From assembly GCA_018399055.1 (NCBI GenBank), contig CP073762.1:1302001-1366000 (forward strand): a stretch of DNA of 64,000 bases. Reading direction: 5' to 3'. Positions within the stretch are counted from its first letter, which is position 1. Each line of letters opens with the position of its first letter. Positions 24,261 through 33,071 of this stretch are shown in pieces. The notes beneath the pieces were generated by a model that saw only the letters and a list, made by a program, of their open reading frames with translations, did not search any database and was not told the DNA's origin. The DNA is from Simkaniaceae bacterium. Lineage in GTDB: Bacteria > Chlamydiota > Chlamydiia > Chlamydiales > Simkaniaceae. A program made the position numbers and the translations under genes.

Positions 24261-25643
24261 TTATGTCACATGCTCTAGAGCTTGGCAGAGGTTTGGATAA
24301 TGAAAATTATAACCACTCTCACAAAGGCGCCTAGGCTCAACTCGAGTGCTTGACAAAAGAAGTTCTTCCCCTTTTTGTCCCATAAGAAGGCGCACAGCAA
24401 ACTCAGGAAAAGGTGGTCCCAACCATCGATTAAGAACCTGGGCCAATTTTTTTGTAAAAATATCATTTGGCACAGGATGAGGCGCTACAACGTTCACAGC
24501 CCCACTTAAATTAGGTGTCATCATCACATGATAAAGGGCCCCAACGACATCATCAATTGCAACCCAACTCATATACTGATGACCGTTCCCCATTCTGCCA
24601 CCAAGACCCCACTTAAAGAGGCGAAGCATCTGTTTAAGAGCTCCTCCTTCAGAACTTAGAACCATTCCAAAGCGGGTATACACAACACGAATTCCCTTTT
24701 CCTCCAGCTCTTTTCCTGCATGTTCCCACTGCTGACATACTTCAGAAAGAAAAAGACCCTTTCCAGGGCCTGATTCTTCGTTTACCATCTTAGCTCCACA
24801 GTTGCCATAATAGCCAACCGCAGACGCTGAGATAAAAGCCTGTGGAGGATGAGACAGCTTTTTAATCACTTCTACAAGGAGCTCAGTCCCTTTGACCCGA
24901 CTCTTTAAAACCCGTCTCTTCTTCCGCCTGGTCCACCACCCCTTGCCAATATTCTCTCCCGCCAGGTGGATCACAACATCAAAACCCTCAAATTCAGAGA
25001 GATTGCATTCCTCCGTTTTAGGGTTCCAGATCACAGCCTTCTCTTCACCTAAACTGTTTCGAGAGAGGTGCCAAACGTCATGGCCCATAAACTCCAGAAG
25101 ACACACAAGGTTTTTCCCAATAAGGCCATGAGAACCGCTGATCAATATCTTGAAGGGTTTTTCAAAAAGATATTTCTGAATCATTCCAATATCGTGATCG
25201 ATCAATTCATGTTTATAGGAAAGGAGTTTACTTATCCTTCGTTTCAGGTAATGATTAATGATCGGGTTGAAAAGACTAGGTAGGCGATGGGTAAACTCGA
25301 ACTTATCAATTATTTCGGCTGTATGCGTACTTTGAGGTGTAATGACTGTTTCATATTTATATTCATCAAAAACCCCTGCGGTTTGATGAAGAGAAAATGA
25401 TTCATTGTCTATCTGCGGGTCGTACTCCAGAGCTTGATTAACCCAGAAAAGGTTTAGAACTTTAAATCGAACGGCAATCTCTGAACCAGGATTATTGGGT
25501 CTTCCCCTAGAGCAAACAACATCGATTTTTTCCGAGGGAGGGATGCATCTTTCGACCACCCTTTTTCTGAGATGCCAATCATAAATCTCTTCAGATGATC
25601 TGTTGATTAGCGACCGAAAGCAAATCTTTGTCTTTTCAACCAT
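24261..25643 (-). CDS. SRPBCC domain fused to TIGR01777-type NAD-dependent epimerase
   Basis: This is a 460-residue protein. Residues ~1-150 look like a START/SRPBCC ligand-binding domain (VEKTKICFRSLI..., EEIYDWH, SEIAVRFKVLN, DKFEFTHRLP). Residues ~160-460 are an extended SDR epimerase of the YfcH/TIGR01777 family: ILISGSHGLIGKNLV (Rossmann glycine motif), VIHLAGENI, SASAVGYYGN (Ser/Tyr), YMSWVAIDDVVGAL, and VNVVAPHPV. The two-domain form is known in several bacteria. The substrate is not established. The ATG at 25643 is preferred to an upstream TTG at 25667 because it begins the domain and has AGGG ahead. Confidence 0.85.
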   Translation of the reverse strand: MVEKTKICFRSLINRSSEEIYDWHLRKRVVERCIPPSEKIDVVCSRGRPNNPGSEIAVRFKVLNLFWVNQALEYDPQIDNESFSLHQTAGVFDEYKYETVITPQSTHTAEIIDKFEFTHRLPSLFNPIINHYLKRRISKLLSYKHELIDHDIGMIQKYLFEKPFKILISGSHGLIGKNLVCLLEFMGHDVWHLSRNSLGEEKAVIWNPKTEECNLSEFEGFDVVIHLAGENIGKGWWTRRKKRRVLKSRVKGTELLVEVIKKLSHPPQAFISASAVGYYGNCGAKMVNEESGPGKGLFLSEVCQQWEHAGKELEEKGIRVVYTRFGMVLSSEGGALKQMLRLFKWGLGGRMGNGHQYMSWVAIDDVVGALYHVMMTPNLSGAVNVVAPHPVPNDIFTKKLAQVLNRWLGPPFPEFAVRLLMGQKGEELLLSSTRVEPRRLCESGYNFHYPNLCQALEHVT

Positions 25644-25705
25644 AGGACCCTGCCATTGCGCTAGCAATTATTACAAGGTCCTTGGATTTAATGCAAAGTG
25701 ATTCT

Positions 25706-26350
25706 TTACCCGAAAATCAATTCGTTTACAGAAGCCACGTTGGCTCGAACACAAACCTCGATGTCTTGAGCAACAGTTCCCTTAAGAGCTGCAGTTGCAT
25801 CTTTCACAATACGCCCCTGAAGAGAATCGTTTGACAAAATTACGAATTCATGCCCCATTTTCTCAGCACCAACTTTAAGTTCGATAGGCTTTGAAACAAG
25901 GAAGACAAGAGCGTTTTGGAAAAAATCTGACTGTTTCGGTGACAGGCTGTGGCCCAACTTTCTGCGTTGATCTTCAGCTTCTTCAGTCATAACATGTGTT
26001 CTTTGAAGGTTGTGCCCCATTTTTGACAGGTCGTGCCCTATTGAAAATGTCGTTCCCGCTAGAAGAAGTCCCTTATAAGAAAACTGCCTAGTGTAAGCAA
26101 CCTTCCCGATAATGTATGCAGATACTGCAAGCCATGGAAGCGCACTGAGTTTCAGAGCAGTCGTTCCAAGACGATATACATCCGCTTCTCCAACAGATGC
26201 CTTGTTGAATGATTCTGCATAGACCTCCAAGCCTGAGTTCTTTTCAACATTCATTCCTTCTTTTACTTTAGTAAAGCTTTCTTTAGCCTGAGTAAATTGC
26301 TCGATCGGCTGTCTATAAGCATCCTGGATATTTAAAAAATAATCTTTCAT
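25706..26350 (-). CDS. Hypothetical protein with paired hydrophobic segments
   Basis: A 214-residue protein of unknown family. Residues 1-60 are amphipathic and charged. Residues ~64-105 hold two hydrophobic segments (LSALPWLAVSAYIIGKVAY and GLLLAGTTFSIG) separated by a short loop. The C-terminal half has a compact alpha/beta look. A bilobed hydrophobic domain is a feature of chlamydial inclusion membrane proteins, but that is only suggestive. AAGGATGG precedes the ATG. It lies alone between the epimerase gene and a strong terminator. Confidence 0.65.
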   Translation of the reverse strand: MKDYFLNIQDAYRQPIEQFTQAKESFTKVKEGMNVEKNSGLEVYAESFNKASVGEADVYRLGTTALKLSALPWLAVSAYIIGKVAYTRQFSYKGLLLAGTTFSIGHDLSKMGHNLQRTHVMTEEAEDQRRKLGHSLSPKQSDFFQNALVFLVSKPIELKVGAEKMGHEFVILSNDSLQGRIVKDATAALKGTVAQDIEVCVRANVASVNELIFG

Positions 26351-26425
26351 ATTGTACCATCCTTATTTGTATGTTTTTGCGGAAATTATAGATATAAATA
26401 TAGATTAACACAAGCTGAAAAAGAA

Positions 26426-26455
26426 AAAGCGCAAGCGTCTAATAGCTTGCGCTTT
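26426..26455. terminator. Terminator hairpin
   Basis: AAAGCGCAAGC and GCTTGCGCTTT form an 11-bp stem around an 8-base loop, just after the DUF378 gene on the minus strand. The stem carries A/T ends so it could work in both directions. Confidence 0.75.
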
Positions 26456-26461
26456 ATGAGA

Positions 26462-26686
26462 CTAGCCTTTCTTACAAGAGCTGCAACATAGAGTCTTACA
26501 TTTCCCTAGGAAACTAAGCCCCCAGAGACCCGCAAGCCCAACAATGGCGTAAGCTAAGCGAGAAAGCCAAGAGGCGTCGCCGCCAAAAAGCCATGCAATT
26601 AGATCGAATTGAAAAAAACCCCAGAGACCCCAATTAAGAGCTCCTACCAGAATAAGAATCAGTGCAATAAAGTTAATTATTTTCAT
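26462..26686 (-). CDS. DUF378 small membrane protein
   Basis: This 74-residue protein matches the DUF378 pattern. The first helix contains LVGALNWGLWGFFQFDLIAWLFG and the second AYAIVGLAGLWGL. The Cys-rich tail is KCKTLCCSSCKK. Two transmembrane helices are expected. The function of DUF378 is unknown. A very strong AGGAGGT ribosome site lies 7 bases before the ATG, within an imperfect palindrome centred on GGTACC. A terminator follows the stop, so it is a monocistronic gene. Confidence 0.85.
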   Translation of the reverse strand: MKIINFIALILILVGALNWGLWGFFQFDLIAWLFGGDASWLSRLAYAIVGLAGLWGLSFLGKCKTLCCSSCKKG

Positions 26687-26774
26687 AGGTGGTACCTCCT
26701 ATCCTATTCACTCACAATATATCTAAAATATTTCAATTTTACCATCTCTTTCTTGAATAGATTGTAAAAATGTT

Positions 26775-26803
26775 TTGACGTTTAATGGCATGACAAATAA
26801 AGT
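26775..26803 (+). promoter_or_regulatory. Promoter for the secreted protein gene at 26895
   Basis: TTGACG at 26775-26780 and TAAAGT at 26798-26803 are 17 bases apart, as expected for the main chlamydial sigma factor. The leader of about 85 bases contains a small CCCC/GGGG hairpin at 26826-26837. Confidence 0.5.
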
Positions 26804-26894
26804 TTTTCATTTACTTGATGGAGATCCCCTAACGGGGCTGTTGAGAATGTCGCTTTATACAGTCCCAATAACAAGAAGGAGCAGACAGCAACTT

Positions 26895-28469
26895 ATGAAA
26901 ACATTTAAATCATTAATCTCAATGATTTGTCTAGCCCTTGCACTGACCGCAAGTGCTGAGGCAAACCCCCTTAAGCGGTTCAATTTTAGTGTTTGGACTG
27001 ATTATTCAGGAATGAAGTTTGACGGGCTTTCTCAAGAAGAGAGAACCGATAAACTACAGAAGCTATTCAAAGATAAAGTCAAATTTGCAGAGACCTACAA
27101 TGCAAGACGGATTCTTGTCAAAATTCTAAACCCTGCTGAATTTGATTTCTTTAATACTGAAAACTACGATGCCACTCGTGATGACAATTTCTATTACTGG
27201 GCATTGCAATTAAGCCAACATGCAGAAATCGAAGCGGTTTTTGATACAGAAGCATTTGATGTCGGAACTCAGTCTTGGACAGACCGAATTCTTGGGTACG
27301 CTGCTAATTGGCTAAGAATTGAAAGACCTCTTGGAGAGTTCCGGAATTTGAAGCAAAAACTTGCTTGGGTTTCATTTTTGAACGAAATGTCTGACCCTTC
27401 TGGAAAAGTGAAGCACTTGGTACGAGGAATTACAATTGATCCGAAGAACCTTGAAGAAGAAAGCTTGCAGTTGGTCATTAATATCCTTGATCAATACAAA
27501 TACAACGCGTCCGAAGATCTTCCAAAAAACCCTTATTCAGATGTGCGAATGGCCGTCTATCTGGGTTTAGATCAAAAAGACATGGCACTTTGCAACCTAG
27601 GGCGCTTCCCATTGAGGACAGACCTGCGCGGTCAAAAGCCAGACGACATTGGAGTAACCCCTCCGACAAACTTCCCGTCTGAAGGACCCTCTTATTTAGC
27701 CCCAGAATGGCGCAGCGATGTTAACCATCCATTGCTTGATGCGGTCTACCTAAAAATGGCAGACAAACGCCTTGTGGAATCAATCTATCAAAACCATTCC
27801 GTATTACCAGATCCTGCAGAGCACAATCAAAGTGCTGTTCGTGATTTGGTGCTGAGTCTAGGAAGAAATTTTAGAGGGGTTCCATTTGTAAAAGGACCAG
27901 GAAAGATCTCCAATATTAAAGGGACTTCTGAAGTGTCTGGTCTGTATACCTTTTTCCGAACTGGAGGAGGAAAATACATGCAAGGACAGGTTATTGAAGG
28001 TGGAGCAATCGAAGTGCGCCCCCCTCATGTTTCAAAGGAAATTCGAAAAATCATTGCAACTCAGCCTGAAAGCAACAAACACTTAAAGCTCATCTCGACA
28101 TTTAGCACAACCGAGAATGTAGAAAAAGCCGAGTACTATGTGACTGCAACTCCAATCTCATGGATTACCCCCAGCGTTTCTAACTGCCTTAGGACAAAGA
28201 TCTATTACGTATTTAGTACGGGCTTTGACTCAAATGAGGGACGTTTTTTTGGAAACTGGAGCCTCGAGAACTTCCTTGATTTTTTGAGCTTTAGCCATAA
28301 AAACCAAAGGAATAGTTTTGGCTTTTTAATGCAGCCTGTATTTAAAAATTTAAGAGGAGAGTGGGAAACTCCTGTTAACAATATTGTCCTACATGATTTT
28401 ACCACTATTCCTAATGGAACACCCTTCCCAGAATGTGATTGGGGACTGGGAAACCAAAATCATTATTAG
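26895..28469 (+). CDS. Secreted hypothetical protein
   Basis: This 524-residue protein begins with a clear signal peptide (MKTFKSLISMICLALALTASAEA, cleavage near residue 23). The mature part is polar with conserved-looking aromatic stretches (FNFSVWTDYSGMKF, FYYWALQLSQHAEIEAVFDTEAFD). Its first third has hints of a TIM-barrel-like order (RILVKILNP, then AVFDTEAFD, then VRGITIDPKNL), but no catalytic motif is certain. The frame is open from 26775, but the signal peptide marks ATG 26895 as the likely start even though GGAG lies about 13 bases ahead. It is followed by a strong terminator, so it is probably monocistronic. Confidence 0.72.
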   Translation: MKTFKSLISMICLALALTASAEANPLKRFNFSVWTDYSGMKFDGLSQEERTDKLQKLFKDKVKFAETYNARRILVKILNPAEFDFFNTENYDATRDDNFYYWALQLSQHAEIEAVFDTEAFDVGTQSWTDRILGYAANWLRIERPLGEFRNLKQKLAWVSFLNEMSDPSGKVKHLVRGITIDPKNLEEESLQLVINILDQYKYNASEDLPKNPYSDVRMAVYLGLDQKDMALCNLGRFPLRTDLRGQKPDDIGVTPPTNFPSEGPSYLAPEWRSDVNHPLLDAVYLKMADKRLVESIYQNHSVLPDPAEHNQSAVRDLVLSLGRNFRGVPFVKGPGKISNIKGTSEVSGLYTFFRTGGGKYMQGQVIEGGAIEVRPPHVSKEIRKIIATQPESNKHLKLISTFSTTENVEKAEYYVTATPISWITPSVSNCLRTKIYYVFSTGFDSNEGRFFGNWSLENFLDFLSFSHKNQRNSFGFLMQPVFKNLRGEWETPVNNIVLHDFTTIPNGTPFPECDWGLGNQNHY

Positions 28470-28489
28470 TGGTTGAAACCTTTCTCCAT

Positions 28490-28523
28490 AACAACGGAAG
28501 TTCTTTAGAGGGCTTCCGTTGTT
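28490..28523 (+). terminator. Terminator after the secreted protein gene
   Basis: AACAACGGAAG pairs with CTTCCGTTGTT around a 12-base loop, 20 bases after the stop. The right arm touches the -35 box of the gatC promoter. Confidence 0.7.
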
Positions 28524-28550
28524 GACTTTATAGAAGAATTCAATTATCAT
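28522..28550 (+). promoter_or_regulatory. Promoter of gatCAB
   Basis: TTGACT at 28522-28527 and TATCAT at 28545-28550 are separated by exactly 17 bases. Transcription should start at about 28557, two bases before the GTG start of gatC, so the message is predicted to be leaderless. Confidence 0.6.
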
Positions 28551-28558
28551 TTTGCATT

Positions 28559-28855
28559 GTGACGAAGCTAGATAAAGAAACACTTATCGATCTGACAAAG
28601 CTGTGTCGGATTAACTGCAGCGAAGAGGAGTTGGAGACGCTTCTTGAAAATCTCCAGTCTATCTTGGGTTATATCGACCAGATGGAAGAGGTTGATACTG
28701 AAGATGTCCCTGTATGCAACCATGTTGGTGAAGAGATGGAATCTGTTATGCGAGAAGATGAACCAGATCAATCTCTCGATAGAAAAACATTCCTCGATAA
28801 TAGCCCCTCCCACGTTGGCGGGATGATCCGCGTTCCAACTGTCATTAAATTTTGA
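28559..28855 (+). CDS. gatC: Aspartyl/glutamyl-tRNA amidotransferase subunit C
   Basis: GatC is the small linker subunit that wraps around GatA and GatB in the tRNA-dependent amidotransferase. It is 98 residues long. The typical parts are LIDLTKLCRINCSEEELETL, then ILGYIDQMEEVDTEDVPVC and the C-terminal LDNSPSHVGGMIRVPTVI. The start is a GTG at 28559. No other start fits, and there is no ribosome site, which agrees with a leaderless message. gatA starts 6 bases after its stop, and the C-A-B order is the common one. Confidence 0.94.
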   Translation: MTKLDKETLIDLTKLCRINCSEEELETLLENLQSILGYIDQMEEVDTEDVPVCNHVGEEMESVMREDEPDQSLDRKTFLDNSPSHVGGMIRVPTVIKF

Positions 28856-28861
28856 GTAGCC

Positions 28862-30331
28862 ATGTACCGTAAATCTGCCCTACAACTTCATGATGCCTTT
28901 ATAAAAGGCGAGCTTACTGCCTCTGAAATCACCTCCTATTATTTGCAACGGATTCAAACATTGGATTCAGATCTCGAATCATTCTTAAATGTTTTCTCTG
29001 ATCGTTCTATGGCAAAAGCTGAAGAACTTGATGTGAAGCGCGCAACCGGTGCCCCTGTTGGGAAATTAGCTGGGATCCCTATTGCCATCAAAGACAACAT
29101 CCAGATTAAGGGAGAAGTCACAACATGTGGTTCCAAATTCTTATCAAACTATGTCGCTCCATTTGATGCAACAGCAGTCCGCTTGATTGAAGAGCAGGAT
29201 GGTCTTGTTATCGGCAAAACCAATATGGATGAGTTTGCAATGGGTTCATCGACAGAACACTCAGCATATCAAACGACACGAAATCCGTGGAATCTTTCCT
29301 GCGCTCCAGGGGGATCCTCAGGAGGATCTGCCGCAGCCGTTGGTGGAAGACTTGCACCGATTGCTCTCGGGAGTGATACAGGTGGATCGATTCGTCAACC
29401 TGCCGCATTTACTGGCACCGTAGGGTTCAAGCCTACTTATGGGAGGGTTTCCCGCTATGGCCTTGTTGCCTTTGGCTCCTCACTCGATCAGGTCGGTCCA
29501 TTTGCAAACTCCGTAAAGGATATCGCTCTGATGATGGAAGTGATGGCGCGCCCTTGTGATTTTGATGCAACGAATGTAAAAAAAACTCCAGAGAATTATC
29601 TTGATCACTTAGAAACCTCGATTCAAGGAAAGACGGTTGGTATACCATGGGGGTTTTTGGATGAACTGTCTGATAGCGCCCGAAAGGTCTTTGATGAGGC
29701 TTTAGACGTCCTAAAAGAGACCGGTGTAAAGCTCGTTGAAATCAAACTCACCAAATTAAAGTACTCGATTCCGATCTATTACATCTTGTCGACCGCGGAG
29801 GCCTCAACTAACCTAGCCCGCTTTGATGGCATCCGTTTTGGAAAACGTTCTGAAAATGCAAAGAATCTGGACGAAATCTACGACCTATCTCGAGAAGAAG
29901 GTTTTGGACCTGAGGTGAAGCAAAGAATCCTTCTTGGAACCTTTGTCCTCTCTTCAGGATTTCAAGATGCCTATTACAAAAAGGCCCAGAAAATCCGAAC
30001 GCTGATGATTCAGGAATATAAGAAGGCCTTTGAGATTTGTGATCTTATAGCAATGCCAGTAACGCCAACGTCTGCTTTTGAAATTGCCGGGATTCGTGAT
30101 CCTCTTGAAATGTACTTGCAAGATCTTTACACAGTTGGAGCAAATTTGGCGGGATTACCGGCAATTAGCGTCCCTTCAGGTAAAGATGCCAACAATCTTC
30201 CTCATGGTCTGCAGTTTTTAGGACCACAAATGTCCGATGGAAAAGTCATGCACTTTGCCTACCAATTTGAAAGAGCGCTCAATTTAACAGGATTCATTCC
30301 TCCCCTATTTGACAAGGAGTCTGCAGTATGA
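28862..30331 (+). CDS. gatA: Aspartyl/glutamyl-tRNA amidotransferase subunit A
   Basis: GatA is the amidase subunit that releases ammonia from glutamine to convert Glu-tRNA(Gln) and Asp-tRNA(Asn). It has 489 residues. The amidase triad is visible: Lys77 (IAIKDNI), cis-Ser152 (GGSSGGS) and nucleophile Ser176 (GSDTGGSIRQP). The family stretch VGFKPTYGRVSRYGLVA follows. The gene overlaps gatB by four bases (ATGA), so the subunits are made together. Its presence implies that the organism lacks direct charging of tRNA(Gln) and/or tRNA(Asn), as in other chlamydiae. Confidence 0.97.
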   Translation: MYRKSALQLHDAFIKGELTASEITSYYLQRIQTLDSDLESFLNVFSDRSMAKAEELDVKRATGAPVGKLAGIPIAIKDNIQIKGEVTTCGSKFLSNYVAPFDATAVRLIEEQDGLVIGKTNMDEFAMGSSTEHSAYQTTRNPWNLSCAPGGSSGGSAAAVGGRLAPIALGSDTGGSIRQPAAFTGTVGFKPTYGRVSRYGLVAFGSSLDQVGPFANSVKDIALMMEVMARPCDFDATNVKKTPENYLDHLETSIQGKTVGIPWGFLDELSDSARKVFDEALDVLKETGVKLVEIKLTKLKYSIPIYYILSTAEASTNLARFDGIRFGKRSENAKNLDEIYDLSREEGFGPEVKQRILLGTFVLSSGFQDAYYKKAQKIRTLMIQEYKKAFEICDLIAMPVTPTSAFEIAGIRDPLEMYLQDLYTVGANLAGLPAISVPSGKDANNLPHGLQFLGPQMSDGKVMHFAYQFERALNLTGFIPPLFDKESAV

Positions 30332-31791
30332 GTCATATCTCTTATGAAGAATGGGAACCCGTCATAGGCCTTGAGATTCATGCGCAGCTAAAAACCCGTT
30401 CGAAAATATTTGCCCGATCACCCAACCGATTTGGTGATGAGCCCAATACAAATATTGAGGTTGTTGATACTGGGCAACCTGGTGCTCTCCCCGTTCTGAA
30501 TAAAGAGGCTGTAGAAATCGCAGTTCGTTTTGGATGCGCTGTTAATGCTCAGATCGCTGAGTTTAGTAAGTTTGATCGAAAATCCTACTTCTATCCTGAC
30601 TCTCCCCGAAACTTTCAAATCACCCAATTTGATATGCCCATCGTTATTGGGGGAGAAGTCATAGCGGACGTTGAGGGGAAATCAAAAACATTTGCAATTC
30701 ATCACGCCCATCTTGAAGACGATGCGGGTATGCTGAAGCACTTCTCAGACTTTGCTGGAGTTGACTATAACCGAGCAGGTGTCCCTCTTTTAGAGATCGT
30801 TTCTGAGCCCTGTATGACCTCTCCAGCCGATGCAATAGCGTTTGCAACAACGTTAAAAGCGATTATGGAATATCTCGATGTGTCTGACTGCAATATGGAA
30901 GAAGGATCGATGCGAATCGATACCAACATTTCTGTTCGACCCAAGGGGGATAAAACACTTCGAAATAAAGTCGAGATTAAAAACCTCAATTCCTTTAGCT
31001 ATATGGAAATAGGAATTGAATCGGAGATTCGTAGACAGGTTCGTGCCTATACTGAGCGCCCCCATGAAGACCCAAATATTGTCGTTCCAAGTAGCACCGT
31101 TCGTCTTGATCTCGATAAGAAAGAGACAGTTCTTATGCGCTCTAAAGAAGAAGCGAGAGACTACCGCTACTTCCCTGAGCCCGATCTACCTCCCATTATC
31201 TTAACAAAGGAATATATCGAAAAGATTAAGCGCGATCTTCCAGAGCTCCCCCATCAAAGATTTATGCGTTATATCAACGACCTCAAGTTAACAGAATACA
31301 ACGCCTCGATTTTGGTCAACGATAAGCAACTTTCCGACTATTACGAAGAAGCTCTCAAAGGATGTAAAAATGCAAGCGCTCTTTGCAACTGGGTCACTGT
31401 AGAATTTGTCGGACGCTTTAAAGATAGCGGCACCCCCCTTTACAAGTCGGGTATTCTTCCAGAGCACATCGCAGCTCTCGTCTCCTTTATCGATTCAAAA
31501 CAGATCACAGGGCGTATTGCCAAGGAAGTCGCCGATATCATGGCCAAAACCCCAGGCAGGGATCCCAAGCTCATCATCAAGGAAAACCCCAATTTTCAGG
31601 CGGTTCATGATACCTCTACCATCGAGCCCTTCGTCAATGAAGTCCTCGCTGCTAATCAGCAATCTATAGAAGATTTTAAAAATGGAAAGGATAAAGCCTT
31701 CAACTTCTTAGTGGGGCAGGTCATGAAACTCTCTAAGGGTAAGGCATCTCCAGATGTTGTTAAAGAGTTGATCATTAAAAAAATTTCTTAA
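30328..31791 (+). CDS. gatB: Aspartyl/glutamyl-tRNA amidotransferase subunit B
   Basis: GatB binds the misacylated tRNA, activates it with ATP and receives ammonia from GatA. At 487 residues it is full length. Family blocks are visible: GLEIHAQLKTRSKIF, the KSYFYPDSPRNFQITQ stretch, HLEDDAGM, DYNRAGVPLLEIVSEP, and MEEGSMRIDTNISV. The C-terminal YqeY-like tail ends with GQVMKLSKGKASPDVV. The start overlaps gatA. A hairpin at 31841 ends the operon. Confidence 0.97.
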   Translation: MSHISYEEWEPVIGLEIHAQLKTRSKIFARSPNRFGDEPNTNIEVVDTGQPGALPVLNKEAVEIAVRFGCAVNAQIAEFSKFDRKSYFYPDSPRNFQITQFDMPIVIGGEVIADVEGKSKTFAIHHAHLEDDAGMLKHFSDFAGVDYNRAGVPLLEIVSEPCMTSPADAIAFATTLKAIMEYLDVSDCNMEEGSMRIDTNISVRPKGDKTLRNKVEIKNLNSFSYMEIGIESEIRRQVRAYTERPHEDPNIVVPSSTVRLDLDKKETVLMRSKEEARDYRYFPEPDLPPIILTKEYIEKIKRDLPELPHQRFMRYINDLKLTEYNASILVNDKQLSDYYEEALKGCKNASALCNWVTVEFVGRFKDSGTPLYKSGILPEHIAALVSFIDSKQITGRIAKEVADIMAKTPGRDPKLIIKENPNFQAVHDTSTIEPFVNEVLAANQQSIEDFKNGKDKAFNFLVGQVMKLSKGKASPDVVKELIIKKIS

Positions 31792-31840
31792 CTTGCTTTG
31801 TTTGAGTCTATGGGAGCCTTAGCACACAACGCGACCTTTC

Positions 31841-31874
31841 AATCTTCTCTTTTCATTTAAGAAGATTTTATTTA
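31841..31874 (+). terminator. Terminator of gatCAB
   Basis: AATCTTCT pairs with AGAAGATT (31860-31867), followed by TTATTTA. The stem is AT-rich but the T-tail is fair. Confidence 0.5.
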
Positions 31875-31908
31875 CTATTGCTATTGAAAGACATAAGGAG
31901 GCGAGATT

Positions 31909-32967
31909 GTGTCAGAAATTTGTGAAATTTGTGAGATGGGTCCAGGAGACATTGCCATTGAGGTCTTCTCTCAGGATCGCGAAGAAGAAGCTAGCTTTCT
32001 AAGTAAAACTGTCAATGCATTTGTAACGCCTTTTATTGCAGCCCTCGACTTTATCGCTCCTAAAAACCCGGTGACTGGAAGCCGAGAGCTTTGGTACCTA
32101 CCAAAACCCCTTGAGACTTTAATGGGACGGATCATGTATCCCATCATGAAAGCAAATCAAGGTGGCGAAACAGAACACTTATTTTCTGAAAAATGTCGCA
32201 AGATTATGCAGAAACTTGCAGCCCACTCCAAAAGAGAGTTCGACTATGAAGTTTCTGTTTTAAACAACAATCAGGTTAATGCTTGGTGTTTACCAGGTGG
32301 AAAGGTCGCTGTATATAAAACGCTCCTTGAGAAAATCGATTTCTACGTCCACAATAGAGATAGGCTTGGAATAAGTGGCTATACCCACCCTGAATCTGGT
32401 GATTTTATTAGCTATGCTGATGTCAAAAAAGAAGACGTTATTGCTGCTCTGTTAGGTCATGAGATGACACATGCAGACGCCCGCCATTCAGCACGTCGCC
32501 TTGAGATGAGCTTTATCGCTCAAGCTGCAATATTTGGACTGAATAAGTACACAAAAAGCATCCTTGACAATTGGGAAGTAGACCTTGCTAATCGAGAATC
32601 TACTCGCTCCACTGATACCGAGGGTGTCAGAGACGAAAAGCAAAAAATCCGAGCTTGGAGAAATATCCACAATGTTGCTTTTGGACGTCTAACGCATTTA
32701 GGAATTCAACTCTATTTCCTAGCTGGAAGTCGCAGCCACGAACTAGAAGCAGACAAGTACGGAACAAAAATGGCCGTAGCTGCTGGCTATAACCCAGCAG
32801 GTGCCCTCTTTCTGCAAGAGATTTTGAAACAAGAGTCCAAAGGTATCCATTCCTTCTTGCCTGAATCTTTTCAGAAAATTCAGTCCTTATTTCATTCTCA
32901 TCCCTCTAGCAGCGATAGACAACTTGCGCTGTTTCAAGATGTGAAAGCATACAAAATGGGTTCTTGA
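31909..32967 (+). CDS. M48-family zinc metallopeptidase
   Basis: This 352-residue protein has the gluzincin motif LLGHEMTHADARHS (zinc His184 and His188, catalytic Glu185). The third ligand is the Glu in SHELEADKYGTKMA about 90 residues later. This is the M48B/LoiP-HtpX soluble type. Upstream lies NAWCLPGGKVAVY, also typical. No signal peptide or transmembrane segment is seen, so it may act in the cytoplasm or be secreted by another route. M48 peptidases are usually linked to envelope quality control. A GTG start at 31909 follows AAGGAGG at good spacing. Confidence 0.88.
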   Translation: MSEICEICEMGPGDIAIEVFSQDREEEASFLSKTVNAFVTPFIAALDFIAPKNPVTGSRELWYLPKPLETLMGRIMYPIMKANQGGETEHLFSEKCRKIMQKLAAHSKREFDYEVSVLNNNQVNAWCLPGGKVAVYKTLLEKIDFYVHNRDRLGISGYTHPESGDFISYADVKKEDVIAALLGHEMTHADARHSARRLEMSFIAQAAIFGLNKYTKSILDNWEVDLANRESTRSTDTEGVRDEKQKIRAWRNIHNVAFGRLTHLGIQLYFLAGSRSHELEADKYGTKMAVAAGYNPAGALFLQEILKQESKGIHSFLPESFQKIQSLFHSHPSSSDRQLALFQDVKAYKMGS

Positions 32968-33071
32968 GGACACAGCCTAAACACAAAAAAAAGCTTGGGA
33001 TGAATAAAACTAGTTTGATTAAAAACCTTTTTTAAAATAAACAAAAAAGGAAGTCGAATTAGGTTTTTTTA

